Assembly: GCA_947247005.1 (NCBI GenBank)
Contig: OX365962.1
Coordinates: 4,313,201 to 4,377,200 of the forward strand
DNA length: 64,000 nucleotides
Direction: 5' to 3'
DNA from: Spisula solida
Taxonomy: Eukaryota; Mollusca; Bivalvia; Venerida; Mactridae
Positions within the stretch are counted from its first letter, which is position 1; each line of letters starts with the position of its first letter. Made by a program: the position numbers and the translations under genes. Under the pieces are notes generated by a model, which saw only the letters and a list, made by a program, of their open reading frames with translations, searched no databases and was not told the origin of the DNA. Below, piece by piece: positions 33,770-44,398 of this stretch.

Positions 33770-34235
33770 CAATGACATAGTTACAGAGCGGGCACGAATC
33801 ACATGCCTATTTGAGCCATTTTACCTTAGATCTCTAAGTGTGACCTTAACCTTTGAGCTAGGGACCTGGGTCTTGCGCATGACACGCCGTCTCGATGTGG
33901 TGAAAATTTGTACCAAGTGTTATAAATATCCAATAAGAAATGATATAGTAACAGAGCGGACATGAATCACATGCCTATTTGAGCATTGTTAACTTTTGAT
34001 CTCTAATTGTGACCTTGACCTTTGAGTTAGGAACCTGGGTCTTGCGCATGACACATCGCCTTGATGTGGTGAACACTTGTACCAAATATTATAAATATCC
34101 AATACGAAATGAGAAAGTTACAGAACGGATACGAATCGAATGCCTATTTGAGCCCTTTAACCTTTGACCTAAGTGTGACCTTGACCTTTGAGCTAGGTAC
34201 TTGGGTTTTGTGCATGACACATCGTCTTGACACAA
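33770..34235 (+). repeat. ~160-180-bp tandem repeat with TGACCTTTGAGCT motifs, 3 copies
   Basis: Each unit has ACATGCCTATTTGAGC or its like, then GTGACCTTRACCTTTGAGCT, then CTGGGTCTTGCGCATGACAC and TTGATGTGGTGAA. The last copy is partial and runs into the CA/CG microsatellite. TGACCT half-sites recur. Confidence 0.85.
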
Positions 34236-34240
34236 ACATG

Positions 34241-34266
34241 AACATACGCACGCACGCACACACGCA

Positions 34267-34298
<32 letters not shown>

Positions 34299-34311
34299 CA
34301 CGCAAACACTT
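34241..34311 (+). repeat. (CACG/CA)n microsatellite
   Basis: Alternating CGCACGCACA and CACACACA steps over about 70 bases. Confidence 0.92.
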
Positions 34312-35220
34312 GAAACAGAATGTATCATTTTTATTAAATGTCCCAAAAAGCATGTCCTATAGACTGGGTGTGAAATGCCTTACATCGGGTATGCTTATAA
34401 ACCTGTTACCACAATTCATGAGCACACTTCTTTAATGTACAATTATTTGTACCTTGAGAATCCCATTGGCAAGATTTCAATTGGTAATGTTGGTTTTTAT
34501 CCACAATCATTTTGGCCAGTATCCTCAAATATTTAACAATCATGTCGGTCAGTATTCAAAACATACTATACATGTTTGAATTATTGTTGGTGAGCGTTAA
34601 TTTATCAAAGATTTAAAAAAAATGAAACGTCCAAATCATAGTTTATACAACTGCTGAAACTATCCAAATGATATTCATTACATAGAGTCCAATAAATGAG
34701 TTTGGCAACGATTTTAAGTACAAAACTCATTCTCAAATGCAAAATCTACACATTCTTTAAGGCTTTACATAGTGCAAATAGTACATTTTCTTCATAATTA
34801 TGTTGATTATGTAACATTGAAACAAACAATCTGCATAGTTAATATGGAAACTATTGCAAAAACAATGCACTTACCGCATTTTTCATGTCGGCCATTTTGC
34901 AATCATGTTGCGATTATTCAATCATGGTGGTATAAATGATGTGGATTTGACGGATTGGACTTACGCATCACCTACCAACGTCGAATGACGTAAGCAAAGT
35001 CAGGTGACGATCTCATAGGAAACTACGTACATTCAAACTTCATTCAAACTTCGGTCTATAACAACGGTCAGTGGTGAATCAATTTGAAATAAGTCTCGGA
35101 CATATAATAAAGAAATAATTATATGTTTGGGTATTCATTGATCATCCCTCGTAATAAAGAATAAATATACATGTATATACTCACCATTTAGCGTAACTTA
35201 GCTTGAGAGATTAGCTGTAC
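34312..35220. other. AT-rich non-coding stretch
   Basis: No gene or recognisable repeat was seen. Confidence 0.4.
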
Positions 35221-35221
35221 T

Positions 35222-35273
35222 CATAGTCCAGAGAATTTGACACGACGCTCGACCCTAAATTAGCATAATTTAA
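35222..35273 (-). mobile_element. MITE-A end fragment
   Basis: CATAGTCCAGAGAATTTGAC followed by ACGCTCGACC and TTAGCATAATTTAACA is the reverse complement of the MITE-A terminus seen at 47075-47142. Confidence 0.65.
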
Positions 35274-35336
35274 CAAGTCAAGTGAAGTCAAATTATTTAT
35301 GTGCTGAAACAACAAGTCCATCGGCAAAAAACATAT

Positions 35337-35944
35337 GAGCCAGTCTCCAGGAAAACCTGCTATGTTGACAAAAATATTGACTTTAAGATTTTCCATAGTA
35401 TTACAGGATAATTTTAAATAAGCAAATTACAAAAGAAATTATGTTAATATCTCGAGTTTTAAGGAAGTTACAGCTGTTTTTGTAGAGTCCCTTTTCGGAG
35501 CTTTTTGTGTGACGTCACAAACGTCATTCAAACGTTATTCGACGTAACTGAAATAAGTATTTCATTATTACACCATTTGATCAATTCTTGACATAAACTG
35601 TTCCAAATAGTACCAAATTCTATAATTGTATTTCTCTTTTCAAAATATATATCAAAATCGAAATTGCTTGCATTCAGAGAAAGGCTACTTCTATTTTAAA
35701 CAACTAAATCCTTGTTTTTCTCAATCGGAGTACTTTTCTGAAATTGGTCACCATAGCAACGAAGTATGTGATTTCGACATAATTCATAGGAACATTTAAA
35801 GCTAAGGTGTAGTACTATATGAGTCAATTACATAAATAGAATCAATAGATATGTAGTTTTCCTTATTTTAGAGCTTTATCAAAATCTTATTACATATAGT
35901 AATTACATAATGTCATTATAGCAGGTTTTCCTGGAGACCGGCTC
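35337..35944. mobile_element. 608-bp non-autonomous DNA transposon, ATAT duplication
   Basis: The left end, GAGCCAGTCTCCAGGAAAAC then CTGCTATG, is mirrored at the right end by CATTATAGCAGGTTTTCCTG and GAGACCGGCTC. ATAT flanks both ends (35333-35336 and 35945-35948). No transposase frame is present. Confidence 0.82.
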
Positions 35945-36181
35945 ATATATATAATATATAGCATCCTAGCAAAAAAACATACTGTTTCTGTGTTGGACGT
36001 AATAGAAATTAATTAATGCAATCCAAGGATTAGAACTCTGATTGTACCATTCAATAAGGTTGTCTGAGTTGTGCCCCTTGTTTACAGGTTGGGATAAAAC
36101 TATGTGAAAGAAAATTCATAAACACATCAAATGTAATTAACGTTTTGCGTTAAACCCCCATTTGTATCAAAGTTAGGGCAC

Positions 36182-36922
36182 TATAATACTGTACTGGAAA
36201 GGCATGCTATAACTGTAATACTGTACTGGAAAGACATGCTATAACTGTAATACTGTACTGGAAAGGCATGCTATAACTGTAAAACCGCACTGAAAAGGCA
36301 TGCTATAACTGTAATACCGCACTGGAAAGGCATGCTATAACTGTAATACTGCACTGGAAAGGCATGCTATAAATGTTATACTGTACTGGAAAGGCATGCT
36401 ATAACTGTAAAACTGTACTGTAAAGACATGCTATAAATGTTATACTGTACTGGAAAGGCACGCTATAAAAGTAAAACTGTACTGGAAATGCATGCTATAA
36501 CTGTAATACTGTACTGGAAAGGCATGCTATAACTGTAATACTGTACTGGAAAGGCATGCTATAACTGTAAAACCGCACTGAAAAGGCATGCTATAACTGT
36601 AATACCGCACTGGAAAGGCATGCTATAACTGTAATACTGCACTGGAAAGGCATGCTATAACTGTACAAATGTACTGGAAAGGCATGCTATAACTGTAATA
36701 ATGTTCTGGAAAGGCATGCTATAACTGTAATATTGCACTGGAAAGGGATGCTATAACTGTAATACTGTACTGGAAAGGCATGCTATAACTGTAATACTGT
36801 ACTGGAAAGACATGCTTTGACTGTAATACTGTACTGAAAAGGCATGCTTTAACTGTAATACTGTACTTGAAAGACATGCTATAACTGTAATACTGTACTG
36901 GAAAGGCATGCTATAACTGTAA
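36182..36922 (+). repeat. 32-bp tandem array, about 23 copies
   Basis: The unit is AACTGTAATACTGTACTGGA followed by AAGGCATGCTAT. It is interrupted by the element at 36923-37787 and resumes for one unit at 37788-37823, so it predates that insertion. Confidence 0.95.
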
Positions 36923-37787
36923 TTACCTGCGAGCCTTGAGCGAGCAGGTATTTTGGATAGCATTAAGTAAAAAGTCCATGGAGGGGCACGTGACCTGTTC
37001 TCGATGGTTTACGATTTCAAAAAGATGCATTTTGTAAGAATGTCGTGAACCAGACTAATTCCATTATTCCATGTGGATAACATCGGTCTTTGTCGCAATG
37101 CAATAGTTTTTTTACCGAAGAAATCAGAACTGTCCGAAATTTCAGTGAGCGCTAGACCATGGATCTAAACAGCAGGTGACTGCAACTGCATGAGCACAGC
37201 GCTTCCCAGTCTGGAGTACATCCCGTAGAGAACACATGTTCTTGAACGAAAATAGATTAGTTCTATGGTTAATGTGTCAGGAGTACGGAATTTCGGGTTC
37301 ACCTCGCTCCGTAGATTATTTTTGGGTCTATTCAGAGACTTAAAATTCTAAATGTCTCTTGTCTATTGTCATGGAATTATCGGAATTGGTTTATGATCTT
37401 TGATATTGTTGAACACTGAAAACATGTCTTATGATAATACCTTTTAATGAACTGATACGAGGTTTTCTATATAAGCATATAAATATTATATGGAACATGG
37501 GAGTCATACTATGCAATTAAGTGTCTTGAAAATTGGTTTGTTATACATGAAATTATTTAACAATTTGTTGATAAATTTCGTATGTCAAATTATCGTGCAT
37601 ATAATTTTCCCAATTTGAAAGCTATACCGGCCTATCGCGCTTATTTTTTTCTCACAATTTTGAGGTTTTCATGCTTAATTTTATACACATCAGCTGTTGA
37701 ATTATGCAGATAGAAGGTCGGGGATCCTGTCAATTCTCTGTCAAATGAAGTCGGTACATCATTTGCTCGCAGGAACTATTTGACTTG
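36923..37787 (-). mobile_element. Helitron/Helentron-like non-autonomous element, copy 1 (865 bp)
   Basis: Inserted in the 32-bp array between A and T with no target duplication: array sequence GTAA|TACTG flanks it exactly. Read on the minus strand, the 5' end is CAAGTCAAATAGTT followed by CCTGCGAGC. The 3' end is the palindrome ACCTGC...GCAGGT ending in AA. The CCTGCGAGC/GCTCGCAGG pair is offset from the 5' end but close to the 3' end. Asymmetric inverted repeats, a 3' palindrome and an A|T target suggest a Helentron-type element, although TC...CTRR ends are absent. About 60 bp near 37690-37745 match MITE-A. Confidence 0.7.
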
Positions 37788-37823
37788 TACTGTACTGGAA
37801 AGGCATGCTATAACTGTAATACC
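37788..37823 (+). repeat. resumed unit of the 32-bp array
   Basis: TACTGTACTGGAAAGGCATG continues the array in phase after the inserted element, marking the exact insertion point. Confidence 0.9.
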
Positions 37824-37826
37824 ACA

Positions 37827-38019
37827 CTGGGTTTGTTACATCAACTCCGACACAACGCTCAACCATTACCGACACTGTTACGGTGACATGAAAGACTATC
37901 ATTGTCAGAAGATAGATACATTCTACGTTTCATGGAACAGATTAAGACAAGAATGTGGAAACCAGAGAAATGAAGAGCGAGCTGTTGATGATTCAAGTTT
38001 ATTGGACAATGATGTATAA
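37827..38019 (+). CDS. possible orphan coding exon, unknown product
   Basis: The frame reads WVCYINSDTTLNHYRHCYGD, then MKDYHCQKIDTFYVSWNRLR and QECGNQRNEERAVDDSSLL to a TAA stop at 38019. Amino-acid composition is balanced with four Cys, unlike the low-complexity array frames around it. I do not recognise a family. It has no ATG of its own beyond array sequence, no clear acceptor and no poly(A) signal, so it may be a last-exon relic or chance. Confidence 0.25.
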
Positions 38020-38239
38020 TCATAACTAAATGTATACATTCGCAGACCATAATTGTATGCATTGAAGAATAATAATGTTATTCAGTATTGGTTCAACAAA
38101 TTATATTATTATAATAGTTTGAAATGGGCAAGTATGACGTAATTTATCATGGATATTTTATCTGGGTCATGAATGATTTACACTTGATATTTTACTACTA
38201 ACGTATTTATGAAGAAAGCACTAGGCGGGTATGTTCTAC

Positions 38240-38330
38240 CTCGGCTTCCCCTTTTATGCCCTCACCAAAACTGACGGGGGCATATATAGATTTACCCTTG
38301 CGCGTTCGTCCCGAAATTTTGTATCACAAG
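38240..38330 (+). repeat. probable dispersed repeat, GGGGGCATATA type
   Basis: CCTCACCAAAACTGACGGGG followed by GCATATATAGATTTACCCTT and a CGTTCGTCC block. It resembles a short interspersed repeat I associate with bivalve genomes, with no second copy in this window. Confidence 0.35.
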
Positions 38331-39217
38331 TAACTCTAAAATTAGTTATGCAAATGTCATCAACGGCATTAGACTATTAGTTACATCATTATATCGACGT
38401 TCTAAAAACTGCGCAATATGACGCATGTTATAACGTAATTAGACTTTAATTAAAGCACCGTGTATACAGTCATGATAAGTGAATCACGTATGTATGCTTG
38501 AGTTAAAATATACTAACAAAAGCTGAAGAAAATGACATTCGGCTGACTTAAACAAATATTTTGAATATCCATAGTTTAATGAAAGCATTTGAAAACATGC
38601 TTAAATTTACCTTCATACGGTGTAATTAAAAGTTTAAACTTTGCTCACAGTTTTCGACGGCGTAAAACGTTGTAGGGACGGTCATGGTGGGATTTAGCGA
38701 GATCGACCATTTTCTAACGGTCATTTTCATTGGTTATCGTATAAAAATCAACCAATGAAAATTGCTGTCACAAAAATCGCCATTCGGAACATTCTGACAA
38801 ACATGGAGTCATTTGACAATAAAATATGCAGCCGATTCCTTTTCGGCTTAAACGTATACACTTTACTGAAGTTAACATGTGTCATCGATGTAAATCTGTT
38901 CCAGCTTTTGCGTTCATTTAATTTGCCTCATAATCTGGCAGCATCAAACTAATTTTGCAAAATGCAGACATAGACAACGAATTTGGCCCCATCTAACAGC
39001 AACACACCGTGCAAATCGGCAGACAGTGGAAATTATATAGACAGGTCGTCAGGGATTCAATAACCAAAACCGCAGTGTAATCGAGTGTTCTCCATAATCA
39101 TAGATATTTGGAAGGAAAATGGGCTTGAGTCTACAGGTAGCGACAGGCCGGTACGGTGAGCTGGTTGATTTCATTGATAACGTCTTACAAAACAAAGAAA
39201 AATTAAGATTTACTTAC

Positions 39218-39306
39218 CGAAGTGACCGTCAGGGGTATCACTTCCGTTCTATACGTTTTCCCCATTGTAAACGTATAGAGCGATTTTGATTAGATCGACC
39301 ACTTCG
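39218..39306. repeat. imperfect inverted repeat (hairpin)
   Basis: CGAAGTGACC...CTATACGTTT pairs with AAACGTATAG...GGTCGACCACTTCG-like sequence. The inner CTATACGTTT/AAACGTATAG stem is perfect. Confidence 0.7.
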
Positions 39307-39389
39307 ATATTTTCTGGATATAATTTCAAATTGCTGGGTTCAATCCCCGACATGTCATCTGTTCATTTCGGAAGTTCTATTTATAGTAG

Positions 39390-39720
39390 GTACCACTGTA
39401 CCTGATCGTGTGTACTGCAAAGTATCTGATCAAATGTCAGAAAGCTGTGTATCAGTGCTGTACACTAGGCACATTAAAGAACCAGGCTGTCTATTCGAAA
39501 TAAGAGCTAGACGCACTTCTGCAGCGCCGGACATGTCTGTATCTAATTCTCTCTCTCCCTACAGGGGCTTTCTCTCAGTATGTCCCTCTGGTCAGATCAT
39601 GCTGTATTTTCACTGGTAGTTAATGCACCTGCGCCCTTGTGGCTGCAACACTTTATGTTAACTGCCTGTGAACGTGCCTCGCATGTAAAGGCTGCTATAT
39701 AAATCTGGTAGTCTTTTATT
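39390..39720 (+). mobile_element. dispersed SINE/LINE-tail-like repeat
   Basis: Contains GGCACATTAAAGAACCAGGC, TATTCGAAATAAGAGC and ends GGCTGCTATATAAATCTGGT. The 'cacattaaagaacc' and 'gctatataaat' blocks recall the tail of widespread invertebrate retroposons. Class assignment is tentative. The 36-bp array begins about 20 bp later. Confidence 0.45.
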
Positions 39721-39738
39721 CAACATAAGAACATATTA

Positions 39739-40065
39739 TTGATGTATATTTACGTTAGGCGTGTTTATGTACTATTGATGTATATTTACGTTAGGCGTGT
39801 TTATGTACTATTGATGTATATTTACGTTAGGCGTGTTTATGTACTATTGGTGTATATTTACGTTAGGCGTGTTTATGTACTATTGGTGTATATTTACGTT
39901 AGGCGTGTTTATGTACTATTGGTGTATATTTACGTTAGGCGTGTTTATGTACTATTGGTGTATATTTACGTTAGGCGTGTTTATGTACTATTGGTGTATA
40001 TTTACGTTAGGCGTGTTTATGTACTATTGGTGTATATTTACGTTAGGCGTGTTTATGTACTATCA
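39739..40065 (+). repeat. 36-bp tandem array, 9 copies
   Basis: The unit is ATTGATGTATATTTACGTTA followed by GGCGTGTTTATGTACT. The first three copies have GATG and the later six have GGTG, so homogenisation is regional. Open frames over it are artefacts. Confidence 0.95.
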
Positions 40066-40121
40066 ATCAAGTTTGTACAGTAAATCTGAGCTACCTGAGT
40101 TGAATCTTTATCTATAGTATA

Positions 40122-40155
40122 TGTATGCATAAAGGTCAGGATCAAGTCAAATTAT
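40122..40155 (-). mobile_element. MITE-A end fragment next to the 36-bp array
   Basis: TATGCATAAAGGTCAGGATC followed by AAGTCAAATTATT matches the MITE-A terminus at 41775-41800. Confidence 0.6.
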
Positions 40156-40574
40156 TGGTGCTATAACTATTATTAATGACCTATTCACCACGATTGTCAA
40201 CTAGAGATAATCTGTATATTGCATGTCTAGTGCAAATATTTCTTTGTTATTGAATATCTTAATTAACTATCATATTACGTAATAAATATAAGTCAAAAAC
40301 TATGAAATCACATGCGTCTTATTTTGTCAATAAATACCTCGTTAATTAGATGTAAAATTCTTAATTAATACTATAATCATTTGTGTTAGGCTTATACCAG
40401 GAGTTACACGAGGCATATAGAATGTCGCGACGTATCTCTTTTATAAGGTACGTATTATGGAATTTTAGTATCCTATAACTTCAAAATGGAATGGTAATAT
40501 GTATGATTTACTGTTATGTTTGATGAACTAGTAATATATACATATGGTGGCTGATTTGTGCCATATCGTATATT

Positions 40575-40672
40575 CCCTTTTTTCGCCACAACAAAGCTAA
40601 AATGTAACAATGCGAAAAAGTCGACTTTATTGTATCTTTGCAATGTTACATTTTCGCTTTGATGTGGCGAAA
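40575..40672. repeat. palindromic element, ~31-bp arms
   Basis: TCGCCACAACAAAGCTAAAA then TGTAACAATGC is mirrored by GCAATGTTACATTTTCGCTT then TGATGTGGCGA. It is a short foldback sequence, with GTCG-rich DNA following it to 40740. Confidence 0.8.
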
Positions 40673-40760
40673 AACCGACAGATGTAAGGCGAAAACACGA
40701 CACATTTTTGGTGTCGTATTGTCGCCCTTCATCTGTCGTAATTTTCTTCTAGTATTAATA

Positions 40761-41310
40761 TTTAGTAATCATAAACCAGTAAAGGTATGAGTTTAGTTTA
40801 TTCGTATCCAAATTATTGAAGCATAAGCAAATGTGTTGTTTTTTACCAAAAATGTAGGTGTTTATATATATGGTGTTGGAGCGTTTACAAAACATTAACT
40901 GGTGGATATTTTTGGTAAATATTGACGATTACTTAACCTTAAATGACATTATGTAGCCACATTTTTAATAATACTGCAACAACTGGAACAAGCTCTGCAC
41001 CAAGAATGGCAAAATTTATCTCAAAATCGCATTAGAAGCCTTACTGGTAGTATGAGACGAAGGGTTGATGCTGTCATCCGGGCACGTTGCGGTTACACGT
41101 TATTAAAAATTTGGCTACATAATGTCATTTAAGGTTAAGTAATCGTCAATATTTACCAAAAATATCCACCAGTAAATGTTTTGTAAACGCTCCAACACCA
41201 TATATATAAACACCTACATTTTTGGTAAAAAACAACACATTTGCTTATGCTTCAATAATTTGGATACGAATAAACTAAACTCATACCTTTACTCGTTTAT
41301 GATTACTAAA
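40761..41310. mobile_element. Tc1/mariner-derived foldback element, 210-bp arms
   Basis: 40761-40970 and 41101-41310 are near-perfect inverted repeats. Landmarks are CAGTAAAGGTATGAGTTTAG, TTTTTACCAAAAATGTAGGT, TGTTGGAGCG and AACCTTAAATGACATTATGT. The ~130-bp centre (40971-41100) encodes a transposase C-terminus: EQALHQEWQNLSQNRIRSL then SMRRRVDAVIRARCGYT, matching the SMRRR...AVI.ARGGHT tail of Tc1 transposases. The DDE catalytic core is deleted. Long arms recall IR/DR-type Tc1 ends. A TA duplication could not be confirmed. Confidence 0.85.
40977..41100 (+). pseudogene. Tc1-like transposase C-terminal remnant
   Basis: About 41 codons in one open frame, QQLEQALHQEWQNLSQNRIR to ARCGYTL. The motif order (E/DALxxEW, IPQN-like SQN, SMRRRxxAVIxARxG) is that of the last 40 residues of Tc1-family transposases. 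Everything upstream, including the DNA-binding and DDE domains, is absent. Confidence 0.8.
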
Positions 41311-41555
41311 TGGCTATCGCTACTTATCAAATTACTATTTCTTAGCTCAATTAAGTCGTCATCTCATGACAGTGCTTTCAATCACAACTAATTTTAAATT
41401 TCCGGGGTGTGCTTAACTTATTTCTTTGTGTATATATACATAATGTATCTGTTTGAATGACTGAACGTAAAATATGTTTTAGTCTATACGTTGTTTTACA
41501 TGTTGTAGTATTTGACTAATTAGGACATAAATATATAAAATGATAGCAAAGATGT

Positions 41556-41805
41556 ATAGTCCGGATAATTTGATACGACTCATCTCAACCTTCAATTAGC
41601 ATATTTGAACTGCTGATATATTGTCTATATTTAAAATCCCGGTTGTATGTTTTCATATGCGGGAAATAATAATTATCACGAAGACGTTCGAGGTGTGATA
41701 CCAACCGGCATACTGCACGATTTGCTCGCGAAAAATTATATATCCAACGCAATCACCTTGTAATATATTCATGCATAAAGGCCAGGGTCATGTCAAATGC
41801 TCCAT
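41556..41805 (-). mobile_element. MITE-A copy A, best full-length member (~250 bp)
   Basis: The left end, ATAGTCCGGATAATTTGATA, and the right end, GGTCATGTCAAATGCTCCAT, are imperfect inverted repeats of each other. The interior includes GCTGATATATTGTCTATATT, TCACGAAGACGTTCGAGGTG, ACTGCACGATTTGCTCGCG and TTCATGCATAAAGGCCAGGG. Other copies or pieces: 246-306, 4356-4572, 33446-33641, 35222-35273, 40122-40155, 46953-47142, 61757-61820. Non-coding. Confidence 0.8.
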
Positions 41806-42738
41806 GCAAAATAGGATATAGTTCAACATGTTTTCCACGATATTAACATTAATTTATGTTTTATAACACCCAACATAAATAGCCTTATATCGAATTTGTC
41901 TTTGTATCGGACAATGTTTGTTATAATTTACGAGTTTGGTCCTTTACAAAATAAAGAAAGTGTGTGCTTCATTCAAACATATTATTAATTAAATAAAGAG
42001 ATATTTAATTATTAGCAATACTTTATATTGTACATGTAGTTTTCTGTCCGCGTTAAATCTAAGTCACGTGTTTCAATGTATGTTATTCGAATTAAACCAG
42101 GAGTTTAAATATATGCTTTCGTATTATCCAAAGTGTTTAAATTGAAGGATTAATTAGTAGCATATACTTCGGATGGTATTGTCGTGATTGTCGAATTGTG
42201 AAACTCTGAGTTAAGGTATTCTCACCCTAATAGTCAATTTTTAAAATGTACTAAATCATTATCTTTGGGCCAGTTTGATTTAAGTGGACAGCTTGAGATA
42301 ATCTTTATTCAGACAATATTTGAATCTCATCTTAAGCCAAAATGATTTTGTTTGAAGTTGTTCTTAATTTGATATCAGCGGTGTAAATGGTTGACGTAAC
42401 ACAGTCACGTAACGTTCAATGAATGGAATAACTCGTGTTAAGGCCACACCAATCCGTGTTCATGTTTATCTTCATCGTGCGCCTAGGTTTTGAACTTAAT
42501 TCTCGAAAGAAAATTGAAAAACAAAACATGTTACTAAGAATGCATCCAGTGAGTTATTCAATGCACAAAACACACTTGACGGATGTTGATAATGTATTAA
42601 GGGGTAACTAGCAGTTGAAACATGTGTAAATGCCACTATACGGATCCAAGTGATGCAGTGGTTTCTTTTGAAAATGCTTTGTTTTCTGAATAGGTCGCTA
42701 GGTTTCAGAAAGTCAGACCTAACGTTAAACATAAAAGC
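41806..42738. other. AT-rich non-coding stretch
   Basis: No gene or repeat was recognised between MITE-A and the 30-bp array. Confidence 0.4.
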
Positions 42739-44398
42739 GATTTGGTATATTGGCCTAATCAATGTACGATATGTTTGGTATGGCCTAATCAATGTACGAT
42801 ATGTTTGGTATGGCCTAATCAATGTACGATATGTTTGGTATGGCCTAATCAATGTACGACATGTTTGGTATGGCCTAATCAATGTACGATATGTTTGGTA
42901 TGGCCTAATCAATGTACGATATGTTTGGTATGGCCTAATCAATGTACGATATGTTTGGTATGGCCTAATCAATGTACGATATGTTTGGTATGGCCTAATC
43001 AATGTACGATATGTTTGGTATGGCCTGATCAATGTACGATATGTTTGGTATGGCCTAATCAATGTACGATATGTTTGGTATGGCCTAATCAATGTACGAT
43101 ATGTTTGGTATGGCCTAATCAATGTACGATATGTTTGGTATGGCCTAATCAATGTTCGATATGTTTGGTATGGCCTAATCAATGTACGATATGTTTGGTA
43201 TGGCCTAATCAATGTACGATATGTTTGGTATGGCCTAATCAATGTACGATATGTTTGGTATGGCCTAATCAATGTACGGTATGTTTGGTATGGCCTAATC
43301 AATGTACGATATGTTTGGTATGGCCTAATCAATGTACGATATGTTTGGTATGGCCTAATCAATGTACGGTATGTTTGGTATGGCCTAATCAATGTACGGT
43401 ATGTTTGGTATGGCCTAATCAATGTACGATATGTTTGGTATGGCCTAATCAATGTACGATATGTTTGGTATGGCCTAATCAATGTACGATATGTTTGGTA
43501 TGGCCTAATCAATGTACGATATGTTTGGTATGGCCTAATCAATGTACGATATGTTTGGTATGGCCTAATCAATGTACGATATGTTTGTTATGGCCTAATC
43601 AATGTACGATATGTTTGGTATGGCCTAATCAATGTACGATATGTTTGGTATGGCCTAATCAATGTACGATATGTTTGGTATGGCCTAATCAATGTACGAT
43701 ATGTTTGGTATGGCCTAATCAATGTACGATATGTTTGGTATGGCCTAATCAATGTACGATATGTTTGGTATGGCCTAATCAATGTACGATATGTTTGGTA
43801 TGGCCTAATCAATGTACGATATGTTTGGTATGGCCTAATCAATGTACGGTATGTTTGGTATGGCCTAATCAATGTACGATATGTTTGGTATGGCCTAATC
43901 AATGTACGATATGTTTGGTATGGCCTTATCAATGTACGATATGTTTGGTATGGCCTTATCAATGTACGATATGTTTGGTATGGCCTAATCAATGTACGAT
44001 ATGTTTGGTATGGCCTAATCAATGTACGATATGTTTGGTATGGCCTTATCAATGTACGATATGTTTGGTATGGCCTTATCAATGTACGATATGTTTGGTA
44101 TGGCCTAATCAATGTACGATATGTTTGGTATGGCCTAATCAATGTACGGTATGTTTGGTATGGCCTAATCAATGTACGATATGTTTGGTATGGCCTAATC
44201 AATGTACGATATGTTTGGTATGGCCTAATCAATGTACGGTATGTTTGGTATGGCCTAATCAATGTACGGTATGTTTGGTATGGCCTAATCAATGTACGAT
44301 ATGTTTGGTATGGCCTAATCAATGTACGATATGTTTGGTATGGCCTAATCAATGTACGATATGTTTGGTATGGCCTAATCAATGTACGATATGTTTGA
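42739..44398 (+). repeat. 30-bp minisatellite, about 55 copies
   Basis: The unit is TGGCCTAATCAATGTACGAT followed by ATGTTTGGTA. It is extremely uniform; rare variants are CCTTATC, CGGTATG, CCTGATC, TTCGAT and TTGTTA. Neighbouring variants repeat in blocks of four units (43921-44040 and 44041-44160). Since 30 is divisible by three, giant open frames (up to 588 codons) run on both strands; they are not accepted as genes. Confidence 0.97.
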
